From Chlorophyllum brunneum (Eukaryota; Basidiomycota; Agaricomycetes; Agaricales; Agaricaceae), in contig OY756141.1 of NCBI GenBank assembly GCA_963576785.1, forward strand, positions 3,162,001-3,226,000: a stretch of 64,000 nucleotides of DNA. The letters are read 5' to 3'. The position numbers were made by a program, and so were the translations under genes. Positions 37,971 to 49,752 of the stretch are shown in pieces (positions within the stretch are counted from its first letter, which is position 1; each line of letters starts with the position of its first letter). Under the pieces are notes generated by a model. The model searched no databases. It saw only the letters and a list, made by a program, of their open reading frames with translations, and was not told the origin of the DNA.

Positions 37971-38931
37971 TTTGCTCTGAACTCGAAGGCTTGCCGCTCT
38001 AATCCCCGACCTCCATCGCCCTCTTATATTCGTATGGGGACACATATCACAGTATAGGTCATTGGACGTCACTGCCGCAAGGGAAGCTCGTTTGTCGCCT
38101 GGATCCCATCAGGAAAGAAGCTTTTTGGACGTGGTCAAAGGTAGGCTGTATCAGTTAGGGGCGATTCCGGAGGTTCATGTGGATTCGACGTGGTTCTATC
38201 ATAGGTCGTGGCCCCATTGCAAGGAGTGTGTAGGTTTCCTCAGCTAGGATCCACTCCCGTGGAGTTCGACATGACAATCGTAAATCTCCAATAATTATGG
38301 ACAGTTCTTGTAGCTGAACATGACGCACCAGATCATATGGTTCTCTTGGAATGCTTTGGGAGCTAGCCACGGCGCAATGAGGGGTGCTCTAGGAACAGAC
38401 GAATACTTGGTTGTAGAAAGCAGAGGTAAAACAGCGACCTGTAATATGCTCGTGTGTCTCTAGAGACGTGAAGAGGCCATACCCAGAACACAACAATCCG
38501 GCTACCTCGTGTCCTGAGCCAAGATGCTACCCACATCCCTGTCCATGATCGCTGGCATGTAACCTGTGCGTGGACAAGCCGTGATGATCCAGCCGGAGGT
38601 GATACATCCCGTCTGATCCAACACCAATATTCACGAATTGTAGGAGAACTCACGATGAATAGGCTATTATGAGCTAGGAAGAATTGTGACAGTCGACGGC
38701 CAATCCAGCGAGAGTCAAATTATACGCCGATGTGGGAGGTCCCATTGGTGCACCCGGTTCCCCGGTGTCAGCGTTCAACTACCTCTCATCCCAGTTACCC
38801 GTTAGATTGTGTTATATAAGTTGTTATCGCCAGCAACTGTGGGCTGTAGCACTGCGTAAGTCTCGAAGTTTCCAGAGTCGATCACCCTCAACCAGATCAC
38901 TCTGCTTCCTCTGCGCCTTAGCTACGTGCTG
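37971..38931. other. Unassigned part of left arm
   Basis: Short open frames at 38155-38370 and 38363-38653 on the minus strand and 38732-38932 on the plus strand have no recognisable motif. The sequence is perfectly mirrored in the right arm (55210-56170). Confidence 0.35.
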
Positions 38932-39201
38932 ATTGCTGTGGAGATGAATGTAGGCAGCCATCCAGGTTCAGGCCAAGAGGAAGAGGATTGATACGGTAAT
39001 GCTACCTTTCGCTCTCCAAGTCCATCTGAAACGTGCCTGTGCCCGCTTTGGGTGCCTTGCGTTGTGACCATTCACACTGGCTTCTGTGATCAAGTGTTCA
39101 CCTGCCATTGTCTCTCGCAATGCGGACATTACGAGATGAATTCCTATGACCTGTACGCCATCCTCGTCTCCTATTTTTAGACATATAATCGATGTATCAT
39201 T

Positions 39202-40248
39202 CCCAGTCGATACTAAATCGAGCCAGATTGAGAACTCAATATGATTCGATTCAGAGCACTATGTTGCGCACTTTATTTCTAGTAAGATTGCGTGAAATTG
39301 TAATTTCTCGACTGGACTCGATTTCACATGTTCTTATTAAATCTACAACTATATACTGATTGCATCACGTCATCCTGCTTACCATCAATCCTGTGCATGA
39401 GGCAAACCCATGACAATATAGATAAGCATGAAATTTTATTCTAGGTTGGGCCATCAATCAGTGTACCAATGAAGGAACCAACTGACAACATACTACCAAG
39501 GGTGAAATCTTCCAACTATGGGCCCAAGATGCAGGCACAAGCACAAATAGGGGAGATAAGAGTGCAGATATGAGTGCAAGTATGGGTGTAAATGTGAACA
39601 TGGGTCTGGATGTGAGTGTAAGTGCAAATTCAAGTTGGAATATGGGTGCAACAGAGATGTACCATGAATTTCACCATGTGTACCCTCATTGTTTTGGCTT
39701 ATCTGGCACATATATCAACATATCAGTGATAGGTTTCAGGAATAAAGTAATACCAAACCTACTGGATAATGCAGAATGATTCCCTTCAGCCCAGAGACTG
39801 AGGAGAACCAAAGTAACATGAATATATGCATGCTTGATAGGGGTTTGAGGCTAGGAATTCATATTCTAAGGCCATATATTCATTATGGAATGTTTCTTCA
39901 GATGTATCTCCTATTATTTGGACCTTTTAGCTTTAGTAGGCATAAAGTTTTTTGATTAGGGGCATAAATGAGGCATAGGTGAGTGATAAAGGAATGGAGG
40001 GTGGTAGTGGGAAGACAAGTGAGTGGAGTGGCAGTGTCTATCAAATTACTAACTAACACAACATTACAAAAGACTCATTGGTGGCTGGTTGACAGTCCAA
40101 AACACAACAGATGTTGGCTGATTCAGCTGACTCAGAATAGATTTGGTCCCATTTATGTAGGCAAGACTTCAATTGCCACCAATTTTTCTTGATATTGACA
40201 AGTGTTGCCCAATTTGGTTCAATTGAAGTTCAATTAAGTTTCCACTAG
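39202..40248. mobile_element. Non-autonomous terminal-inverted-repeat element (about 1.05 kb), left arm only
   Basis: Absent from the matching place in the right arm, which gives an empty site. It is flanked by the direct repeat GTATCATT (39194-39201 and 40249-40256), present once at the empty site (40-47 of 54901 on the reverse strand). The ends form an imperfect inverted repeat: CCAGTCGATACTAAATCGA at the left against CTAGTGGAAACTTAATTGA read from the right, 14 of 19 identical. There is no transposase frame. The 8-bp duplication suggests a hAT-like element or MITE, but this class call is an inference. Confidence 0.75.
39561..39650. repeat. Degenerate short tandem repeat inside the TIR element
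   Basis: Loose repetition of ATGGGTGTAAATGTG-like units (ATGAGTGCAAGTATGGGTGT and variants), about 12-18 bp per unit. Confidence 0.5.
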
Positions 40249-40552
40249 GTATCATTACTGGAGAACCTCATTAGACATAGCTTTTTACTACCTTCCTCTG
40301 TCACCCACAATCACAATGGCAGAGAATCACAATGGCAATGTTGTCAGTGAGAGCAAGAGAACCTCAAGTAGGCTCTTGGAAATAGGACTAGAAAGTCCTA
40401 TGTTTGGTTCACAGAGCCCACTATACTTATATTTATTTAAATGTTTTATTATGCACAGTTTGGTGGACAAGATAATGTCCAAGAAAATTCCAGTGTAGGA
40501 GAAGAAGAGACAGGGGGTAGGTGTATGCATGGTATTCACTATAATATGAAAA

Positions 40553-40650
40553 GCCCCTGTAGCCCAGTGGTTTTACTACCAAAGACTAGGCAAGGTAGCT
40601 GTACAACTACTAGACAGGTTGAGAGTTCGATTTTCTCTCTCCCTTGTACC
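40553..40650 (+). repeat. tRNA-derived SINE-like head
   Basis: GCCCCTG followed by TAGCCCAGTGG (40560-40570), a good Pol III A box, and AGTTCGATTTT (from 40624), a B box, about 55 bp apart. The stems do not form a proper cloverleaf. It begins shortly after homology to the right arm ends. Most likely a SINE or tRNA relic; the downstream body is not defined. Confidence 0.5.
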
Positions 40651-41373
40651 TAATGGAAATAAGTGGGGCTAGACATGTGACCAACAGTGGTAAATTGTCA
40701 TAATGCTTGGTCCTTTGGGCCAGTAAGCAGAATCAGAATCCAAGGGAATACAGTGGCTGTAATTATCCATGTCTCTAGGTCAGAGGACTTTGGCAACTTC
40801 CTGTTAGAGTGTATAGAGGAGGGCTGTATCTGGGGAATAGGATAGGACTCCTCTGGAATCCAGGCAAACTTCCTATATAAGGAATAGTCATTGGAGCCCA
40901 AATTGGCAGATCTAGGTCTGTTGTACCCATAGTGGGAGTAAAAGTATAGGATACAGTAAATGGGGGAATCATACAAAAACAAACCAAACATCCAATTGGA
41001 CTAGGTTACCCCCACTGTGATACTTGGTCCAGCTGTCAGATGGCACATCCCAAGCTATATTAGTTGTTAGTCAGTAGTAGTAGGTACCCTTCTTTCACTC
41101 TTACCACCATCATCGATTTATCAAAAACTCAATTATAATGGTACAAAGTCTAGTTACAGTCAATACAATGTCTAATAAAGTATTCTTAGGTACATTCCCA
41201 AAAGATCCTATACTGGAGGGTAAGAGAGAAATATTTGGGATGGTTAGTATTCCACATATTATTGCCTTCTCCATTTTCACTGCCAGTTCTGTACTCCTCC
41301 CATCTGGCATATTGTTCCCTAGAACTACTCCTACCCCTAGTCATCCATTTATTCCCGCAAATCAGACTTACAG

Positions 41374-43380
41374 TTGATCTGTTCTCCCTTCTGTTCAGAC
41401 TTTGCATTGTTCAGAACTATCTTCACCTATACAGACTTTCAGTTGTATAGGTGCCCCCTCCCCCTTCCCATTCAGACTTTCAGTTGTGTGGGTCCCATAA
41501 CTCCTGAGCAAGGGCCAGCCCCTTCACTCTCTAATATTGAGAAGACTGTCCATCAGTCTTCCAAACAGTACCACCCTAACAGTGATCACTACTTTGACAA
41601 CAAAGCCCCTCCTCCAAAGAATTGGGCTGAACAAGTTAAGGAAGACCTAGAGGAGCAGAATTCCGAGGCTGATGAGAGAGGTGCACTAGAGGAATTCTAC
41701 AAAGATATAGTTGGTAAGATAATGAAACTCACTGACTGGGTTAAAGCCTGTACCACTTATGATATGAGTGGCAACAAAGGACTGGCCTTTGGACTGGCCT
41801 TTACTTATCTAATGGAAACTATGGTCAAATTGGGGTAGCTCAATGTTTCCATCGATAATCTTGACAACACTCTCCAAGGTTGGCTTGGAGTCAACTTTGG
41901 CAAAATGGTCATCCACACTGAGAACCATACCTGTTTATCAACTGAGGTTTCCAGCCTCCTTCCAAGTAGTTCCCATGTGGTGCCCTCCCCTTACCCTAAC
42001 CCTCCAGCCTCAACTCCTAACCCTAAGGCTGCCAAACCCAACCCCACCCCCAGCCTGGATGTCTGCATGGACTCAGTTGAGCACATCATTACCCCTGGTA
42101 CTTCTGGTGATCCAGATGTCCAAATGATCACCGAAGAGGAGTTCAAAATAGTCACAAAGCAAAGGAAGAATTGCAAGACCAAACCTACTAATAACACTGC
42201 CCAGCCCAAGAATCCAGCAGCTAGTACTAAGGAAAAGCAGGCAGGGACTACTGCCCAGTCCCCTAATGGGGCAGAGGTTACCATCCAGTCTCCTCCATCC
42301 AAGTCTTATGCAGCTGTTACTGCCAATAAGACCAAACTGCTCCTCTCCTCCAAGTCTGCTCTGGGTCATGACCCATTGAAGCTACTAGAGTTTGTATCTA
42401 AGTTCCCAGAACTGGCACATGACAAGGTTATCACCATGTATGATGTGGCCTTCTCTGGTCCCAAATCTGACAGGAAGCCTGCCAACAAATCAAGCAACTT
42501 CTGGTCTATGCTTAATAATCTCTCTCACAAACAGGTGATCATTCCCCTCCTCTCCAGCCCCAATGTTACCAACTTTGGGACCATCATTAATTCACTCAAT
42601 GCATGTCTTATCATGGAGAAGTCCAAGGCTAGGGTCATAGCCACCCCACAGAATAAGTTGGGCCTCATGGTCTACACCTTGGAAGTCTTAACCCCGGCTG
42701 AGCTAGATGTTGTTAAGACCTAGCTCAAGGAAAAATTTGATGGTGTTACCACTGGGGAGGTTTCTCTTCCCAAGTCCAAGTCATTTGTTAAGATTGTGGA
42801 CATACCATTCATTACCCCCTGTGGCCACATTTTCACTCAAGAAGACATAGTCTCCAGTATCAGGAGTTCAATCCACTCCAATGCCATTTAATTTGCCACT
42901 CTTCCTAGAGTGCAGCGCAACTCAAAAAAATCAGACACATGTCCTGTGTGATTCAAGATTTGGGACTCCAAAGCAGGCTCTAACCTTGTGAAGATCATTG
43001 ACAAGTCCCTCAACATCTATAGGGGAGTATTTCGAATCATGAGGGCCAATGCCACCCCTGGTGTCCCCTTCTGCTCTAAATGCTGTTGTTGGGGTCATTC
43101 TATCCTCAAATGCCAATCCTGCCTCAATGTGTATGCACATTGCAAAGGTCCACATGCCATTATCAACTACCACTCTTTTGCTGCCTGCTACGAGGGCAAT
43201 GTGAAAGCCACCCTACCTGTCACTGCTATGCTGGCTGGCAAGCCTTGCCCCTATAAGCCCACATGTATCAACTGTGGCAAAGATCATCTTGCATCTGATT
43301 GTAACAAGTGCTCCTTCTGGAGAAAGTGCTTTGATCATGATTGGTATGCCAATAAGGCCCTTGAACTTCAGGCCAACTGA
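41374..43380 (+). mobile_element. LINE (non-LTR retrotransposon) ORF1 remnant
   Basis: Gag-like ORF1 of a fungal LINE. One frame runs from about 41500 with in-frame stops at about 41838, 42723 and 42948. An N-terminal acidic region (KNWAEQVKEDLEEQNSEADE) is followed by a Pro/Asn/Lys-rich middle with the typical SYAAVTANKTK motif, then LLEFVSKFPELAHDKV. The C-terminus carries zinc knuckles: CSKCCCWGHSILKCQSC, CKGPHAIINYHSFAAC and CINCGKDHLASDC (about 43070-43310). The organisation resembles Tad1-type elements. The stops make it inactive. Confidence 0.75.
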
Positions 43381-43466
43381 GGTATTCCCTCCAACTCCTC
43401 TTCCCTGGCTGGACAAAGCCAAACATCTGGTTTATCACAAATAGTACACCCAATGCTGAAGACAGA

Positions 43467-44330
43467 TTGCCTCCCTCTTCTTTGAAGAAGTTGAAGGTCT
43501 GCTCTCACAACATAGGAAAATTGTATAGAGTGATAAAGATAGTCCTTATGTGTAGAGGTGACGTCGACCTCCTCCTTATTCAAGAACCCCCATGGTGCTA
43601 CATCTGTGACACCCTATCATCAACCTCTCCTGAAGGCTTCTCCCTTGTTGGTGGTCCAATCCACCCAGATTGGATCCCCATTTCCTATTCATTCAACCCA
43701 AGTGATGTTCTCATAATCTCGGATGGACATCATGCCTGGTGTTTCCCCCAGCATCCTGGACTTTGACCTTGACCCAATGGGTTTGGAAGGGCAGTCACAG
43801 TTGACCTCTGGGCTCTACCAAGAGTCATGGCATTTGCTCACAAATGACTACTGAGGCTCCAACCTTCTCTTAGAAGAGATATTATAGAGTACAGAAACCT
43901 TATGTGCATTTCCCTGTTTATCAAGGGTGAGGAAATGTTAGTGCTGAACGTTTATAATAATAGTAAGAACTCAGTTGTTCACTACCTTGAAGAGCGACTT
44001 TTTGACCTTCCCCCATTTCTTGTCATGGGAGGGGATTTCAATATCAGATCTCATGATTGGGACCCTTTGACTGACTCACACCTGGTGAGTACAGACCAAT
44101 TACAGATTATCTTGGATACACTCAACATGGAATGTTCCCCCCTCAAGTAGCCATACCCATGTTGTCATTTGTGCTTTCTAAGCTGCATTCCATATGACTA
44201 GCTCTTCAGTATATTATTCACTTAATATTCATCATCAAGGCTATGCCCTCTGACTCACATTATGCATCTCTTACTCATGTATTTCATGAGCTGACTGATC
44301 ACTGTTGCTCCAATTATACTACTGGACACC
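43467..44330 (+). mobile_element. LINE ORF2 fragment: AP-like endonuclease only
   Basis: LKVCSHNIGKLYRVIKI and DVDLLLIQEPPW (about 43480-43600) open an apurinic-type endonuclease domain. GGDFNIRSHDWDPL (about 44030-44075) carries the conserved DFN motif, and PSDSHYASL near 44245 may be the SDH motif. Stops and frameshifts lie between the pieces. No reverse transcriptase follows; the element ends at about 44300, where LTR-like sequence starts. Confidence 0.7.
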
Positions 44331-44603
44331 ACTGATAATATTGCAGTGTTTCAAGGGACTCCATAGTCATTACTGACTCATTATGCATAGTTATTACTCA
44401 TAGGTCTTAGGGTTTGCTACCCAGACACTTAGTATATAAAGCAGCATGTATTCCCTTATGTTTCCTTAGACAATCTACTTGATTATTCTATCTTGCTCTA
44501 CTCAACTCACAGCAACTCCTTTAGTAACTTTACTATATACTAACCAAACTATCAGTAAGTCAGATTATCCATCTGTCACTGCATGTTACTATGCTGGAAA
44601 ACA
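44303..44603 (+). repeat. Putative 5' LTR of Ty1/copia element 1
   Basis: Starts TGTTGCTCC and ends GGAAAACA, with a TATATAAAG box at about 44430. It is followed at once by GGTTATGGGCCC, which could be a primer-binding site. No second copy was found, so the borders are tentative. Confidence 0.4.
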
Positions 44604-44846
44604 GGTTATGGGCCCTAGATTGCCTGCTCCCCATACACCATGACTGGCTGCAAGTGGGTCATAGATAGGCTGATCTGACTAGTCTTGTAGAGTATGGTCT
44701 TTCTAGCCCATCCCTCTAACACAACTCAATCGTTTCACACTCTATTGAAGGCTTCCTCATATAGGTTCATAGCTTAAACAGTGCAGTAGCACAGATCTGA
44801 TCACCTACAAATCTGATTGTTAATTAAGTCCATTTTTAGACTACAA

Positions 44847-46860
44847 ATGTCTTCTCCCATCTCTGTTATACTTAGCTCAATCCCCATTCTATCCAGTACT
44901 GCCAATTATAATAAGTGGACAGACCAGATGCAGAATACTCTTGCATTGGTCTCAGCCAATAGAACTTCTGTTATTGGCGATGAGTTTCTGCTGACACTAC
45001 TATTGCAGATATATACTCTTGTCCCTGTCTATGCAATCGTCCCTCCTCCCACAGGGCAGGAGGCAATTGAACATGCTGCACACATCTGGATGCACCATGT
45101 AGTTTACTCAATTATCAAAAGTAAACTCCCTACCAAGATGATAAAATGAAATCTTCCTGACATCAACAGTATATGGGTACACCTTCACACCATATATGGC
45201 CTAGAGTCTGCCTCCAGCCTCTACTCGAAATATGTTGAGACAATTCACTTCTGTTTCCATCCAAATGAGGACCCCTCTGGCCTGATTGCTAAGCTAGCTG
45301 TTCTCTATGAACAGCTTGACACTAATGGCAATTGTGCTATCCCTGAGATCATCAAAGCAATGACTCTTCTCTCTGGCATTCCAAATGCCTGGAACATCAT
45401 TACTCCATTCCTCATGGTAAACACCCAGATCCTGGCCATTACCTTTGCATTGGTCCAAGGAGCGATCATAAACCACTGGTCAACACTCAAAGTAAACCAG
45501 TCAGTCAACAAGTTCTCCAGTGTGAAACCACAAGGTGTGCCCCCATGTTATCAGGGGTAGCAGCAGTAGCAGTGTGGTCCTCTGCAGAAGCAGCAGCAGC
45601 AAGGGCAGTAGTTGTGCCCTCAGCAATAGTGCCAGCAACCTCCACAGCAGTAGCAGCAGCCACAAATGGAAGGAGAAAAGAAGAAGAGACAACATGGTGC
45701 AAGGGGCAGTGGCAAAGGCCAAGTCAATGAGGTCAATGCTGGGAAACTAGCTCCCTCCAGAAATGATACCAGACAACCGGCATATACAATGGACTTGGTT
45801 AACTTTGGCTTTGCCAAGTTGACTACTGAACCAAAAAAGAGTACTTACAGCCTTATTACTGAGGTGTGGTCCTCTGCACCTCTCCCACCTTCCCTTCTCT
45901 CGTGGATGACAAATCCTGCTGAGAAGAAATCTCTGGATCCCTGGTGCCGCCCATCTCCGTATGCAGCTGCCAAGGCAAAAGCCTTGGATCTCTATAAGAA
46001 ACACATGGGAAACACTTCCCTCCCCCATCTGGCCTCTCCTCCAATGGCCACCTCTATTATGGAGGTTGATGAGCTTTTTGGCACCACTCTGGCAGCCAAA
46101 CCAGTCGTGAGCATTCCAGCTCCAACTGCCATCAAGAAGGACAAGGATGCAGTGTTGATGGGATCTGAGGATGAGGATTACTCAGATAAAGCAATGGCAG
46201 GTAAGTCAGATCTTGCTAGCTCTTTACACAAATCTGAAGATTGCTGCAGGAGTATCATATGCATCGCTGATGTCCAAGGAGACTCTTGACTGGGTGCATG
46301 GAGTGCAACCTCAGCCAATGTAGACTCTTGGATAAATAGCTGGACTACTTATGTACACAATTATGCACAATTAAATAAAACTTCAGAAATAAAATTTTCT
46401 CCTCTGTTTTCAAGAGTGAAGAAATGTGTGAAATAACACATAGCTGCAATAGTGCATGTGGATGTGCGATGAATAGGCGACCTTGTAAAATGAGTGATGA
46501 ATAGCTTTTGGACTCCAGTGCCTCTCTCAATGTTACTCCAAACAAGAGGGATCTTGTTGATATTGTTGAAGGTTCTTTTGGATCAGCACAGATTGCAGAT
46601 GGATCTACTCTCTCTATTAGATCCTATGGCACTATCTATTTAGAGAAAGAAGTAAAACTTAAGTCTGGCAAAGTTCAGTGGTAGACTCTGTGCCTTTACC
46701 CTAGGCTATTCTGGTTTAGCTCCGTTATACAAGGCTAACTTCGTATATCACATACCAAAGTTAGATATGAGACTTCTCTCAACTGGATCCATCACAGATA
46801 AAACCAGTCTGACTGTTATGGATTCAGCTACTAAGGGCAATCAAAGAGGATGTGACCTCT
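44847..46860 (+). mobile_element. Ty1/copia retrotransposon 1, gag and protease remnant
   Basis: Gag starts MSSPISVILSSIPILSSTAN, with YNKWTDQMQNTLALVSA typical of copia Gag. It continues through stops and frameshifts (LASPPMATSIMEVDELFG near 46040). A protease piece LLDSSASLNVTPNKRDLVDI (about 46500-46560) has DSSAS in place of the usual DSGAS, preceded by a TAG where Trp is expected. A piece of the pre-integrase region follows (RLLSTGSITDK). No integrase or reverse transcriptase remains; the element stops just before the LTR-like sequence at 46884. Gln/Ser-coding CAG repeats occur near 45540-45660. Confidence 0.7.
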
Positions 46861-46883
46861 AGGGTATGGCCTTAATACCTATC

Positions 46884-47176
46884 TGTTATGAACTATAGAT
46901 AGACAGTACATTCCTATCATGTGCCCATCACATTTATCATTCCTATGTATCTGTTTCATCCCTTATGGCTGTACTCTTACTGACTCGTTCTACTTGTCTC
47001 CTATGACTCCTTTACTCTGTTCCTTTATTCTTAGCTCTTACCACTAGTATATAAAGTGTAGTAATACTTGATGTATTCCTTACACTTTACCAATCATATC
47101 ATCCCTTACTCTCTTCTCTACTTCCTTGTCTTTATCCAAAGACTTGCAACCTGAGTCTTAGACTAAGGTTGTAACA
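46884..47176 (+). repeat. LTR-like sequence, probably 5' LTR of the Ty3/gypsy element
   Basis: Begins TGTTATGAAC and ends GGTTGTAACA (TGTTA...TAACA ends), 293 bp, with TATATAAAGTG at about 47050. It is followed by TTTGGTAAAG, a possible primer-binding start, and then by gypsy Gag. No partner copy is in the window. Confidence 0.5.
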
Positions 47177-49111
47177 TTTGGTAAAGTGTCATTTGACTCA
47201 CCTTGCAAGAGAGGTGCCACTATTCATAGCTAGGCTTGGAATAATAGCCTCCAACCAGGATGATAGTATATGAGCAGCAGTAGCTCATCGAGAACACCAA
47301 GAAGACCAAGAGCTCTGAGACCAACAGATATCCAGGGATCACCAGTAACCACTGGATCCAAATGACAAACAGAACCAGAAATTCCTGAAGGCCTTAAACA
47401 GTAGAAATCTGACCACAGTATAGAAGAAGACACAGCTCTTTTCGAGACCCTATTCAACACAGAAGTTGCCGAGACCACATTCAACATAGAAGTCGCCGAG
47501 ACCCCATTCGATACAGAAATCGTTGAAGCCACATCCGATATAGAAGTCGCCAAGACCCACGAAAACAAACATAGCAAACCAGAGACAGAATCAGAGATGG
47601 CCAATGAAATCAATTTCCCAAAGAACCTAGCCCCAGAACCAGGATATTTCAATGGAGATAGAACCAAGTTCAATGATTGGTGGAGAGCAATGTCCTTATG
47701 GACACTCTTCAACAAAATTGATGATAATGAGCAAAAGATAATTGGGATATTAGCTCAAATGAAAGGGGGACTTGCAGGTCCCTATGCCAATGCCAAATTA
47801 CAAATGATTCAAGACAAAAAAACACCGGCATTTGATGACTTTGCAAAGGAGATGGTAGCCACCTTCTCCTTGGGGAATAGAAAAGCAATAGCAGAAGGGA
47901 AAATCAAGTTGTTCAAACAGGGAAAGAGGAACACCACGGACTTCTTAATAGAGTTCAAAGCATTGAAAACCCAAGCAGGAACAGACAACGCACATGCCAT
48001 ATTCCTTCTCAAGTGACACACCAGAGCAGACATTATCCGAACCATTGTAGGCTACCTGGCAGCCTCAATTCCAGATACATACAGCAAATGGAGAAATACC
48101 ATCCTTGCAGTAGGACAGGGATACGAAACAATGGACATCACACAGGGAGATGTCAGAACAAGCACAGGAGTCACCTATGGAGATGGAGGACAACCAATGG
48201 AAATTGGTAGACAAAGGGCAGACACCAATCAGAATGGCAAACCAAGGTGTTTTAACTATAACCTCTATAGACACATTGCCAAATACTGCCACAAGAAGAT
48301 GAAGATAGCATACACCAAAATAACTGTGGCAAACAAGGCCACATCTCGAAGAACTGTAAAGCACCGAAGAAAGCACACATCAGGGAGGTTACCGAAGAGA
48401 TAGAAGAAGAGACAAAAGAGGATTTTGTCGAAGGCTCCGAGTAGGTACAAACCCACGAGCTAATAAACCTAGAGTTTCTGTTTTATTTCACAATAGACGA
48501 TATGTGATCCCACAAAAACAAAACTCGACATGCAAACTTCTCCTCAATTCAACGATCAGAACAAAGAAAGGACCCAAGCAAATCACCACACTGGTGGATT
48601 CCGGATGTACACATACGTGCATAGCACAAAGGATAGTAGAAGAAGAACAGATCATGACCAAACCCCTCGAAACCCCAATACGAGTAATCAATGCTGACAG
48701 AACCAAAAACAAGAAGGGAGAAATAACAGATACGGCACAACTAGTACTAAGCAATGGCAAACACATGGAAGAAATTGAAGCAATGGTAACACAACTGGAA
48801 AGTGTGGACCTATATCTCAGACATGACTGGCTAGTCAAGCACAACTCAGAAATTGACTGGACAAACAACATAGTATGCTTCAATAGATGCCTGAAGGACT
48901 ACACCACACACCACAACAATATACGGTTCAACGAAAGAATACGCATGGTAAAAGAACACATAGAGGAAAAGAAAACCGACCAAACAAACCCAGAGGACCT
49001 ACCAACATACCTGCAGCCATATACACACCTGTTCAACAAGAAGAACTTTGACAAACTACTGGAACATACGATATGGGACCACAAAATAAACCTGACAGAA
49101 ATCTGACAGAA
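47177..49111 (+). mobile_element. Ty3/gypsy retrotransposon fragment: gag and protease
   Basis: Leader, then Gag (from about 47597, MANEINFPKNLAPEPGYFNG) with FNDWWRAMSLW typical of Retrotrans_gag. A TGA at 48014 interrupts LLK/HTRADI, and the later zinc-knuckle region CFNYNLYRHIAKYC is degraded. A second frame (48504-49106) carries the aspartic protease TLVDSGCTHTCI and the linker LPTYLQPYTHLFNKKNFDKL that precedes reverse transcriptase in this family. The sequence stops there, at the LTR of copia element 2. Reverse transcriptase and integrase are not found in the window. Confidence 0.75.
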
Positions 49112-49119
49112 GATGCACC

Positions 49120-49690
49120 TGTTGAGGAAATGACTGTAACAAGTTGTTTGCTAGGGGCAGCAGTAAATGCAGTAGGAGAGAACGTAGAGTCTACTCACCG
49201 AGATAATAAGCTTCTATCTGATACCTGTAAAAAGGTAATTTGGATAGACAGATATTGGTAATGAAACATTTGGTGTCAGAGGTAGATAAGTTGTAGTCGA
49301 GTAGATCAAGACTGGTGTTGTACTCAAGAAGATAAGTGATGATGAAGAAGTTGTTCGATTGAACAAGATGCAAAACTAGGTCTGCTACATGGGGTTTATA
49401 TACATATTGTAACATAGGCAAGTCATACTACATAAAATACTAGCAAAGCATAGATTGTTCCTTATGACTCCCTTTAACTGCAGTGTAGTGCCTGCGGAGT
49501 ACTGCGGAACATAGTATCTAGTCATTGGTACTATGTAGAATAATCTATCAAGTACTTATGACTCTTATCGTATGCAGAGCAACTCATAGGAAGTTATTAC
49601 GGAATGAAGTTACTGGAAAGTAATGGATCAGTCTATTATTATTATAATGACTTCATAGTCTATTTCTAGAATATGTCCGAAACTTCAACA
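49120..49690 (-). repeat. 3' LTR of Ty1/copia element 2
   Basis: 571 bp with TGTTGA...TCAACA ends. On the element's strand (minus) it is directly preceded by the purine tract GCAAGGAGGAG (49691-49701), the expected plus-strand primer. A TATATAAACC box lies near 49395. No 5' LTR is seen at the other end of the element. Confidence 0.85.
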
Positions 49691-49752
49691 CTCCTCCTTG
49701 CTCTGTATTGATGTAGAGTGTTTAATTACTCAAATGTTAAGCCAAGGCGAGG

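Larger units (their letters stand above)
35468..40527. repeat. Left arm of a large inverted repeat
   Basis: Positions pair with the right arm as x to 94141 minus x, up to 39201. Every stretch I compared between 35468 and 38985 is identical on the opposite strand at 55156-58673. From 38986 to 39201 about seven differences appear. After an inserted element (39202-40248) the match resumes at about 40257-40527 with many transitions. It contains the end of FunK1-B, a 110-codon frame, a P450-like pseudogene and unassigned sequence. Confidence 0.92.

Noticed and set aside
38560..38620. GGATGTATCACCTCCGGCTG-like string on the minus strand as a possible rRNA piece
   Set aside because: Only a few bases resemble the 3' end of small-subunit rRNA and no further rRNA sequence adjoins it.
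39493..39711. 72-codon minus-strand frame with His/Leu/Tyr periodicity
   Set aside because: It is a translation of a degenerate tandem repeat inside the TIR element.
45540..45665. CAG/CAA-type trinucleotide run as a possible regulatory microsatellite
   Set aside because: It lies within the decayed Gag of copia element 1 and is best explained as its low-complexity coding sequence.
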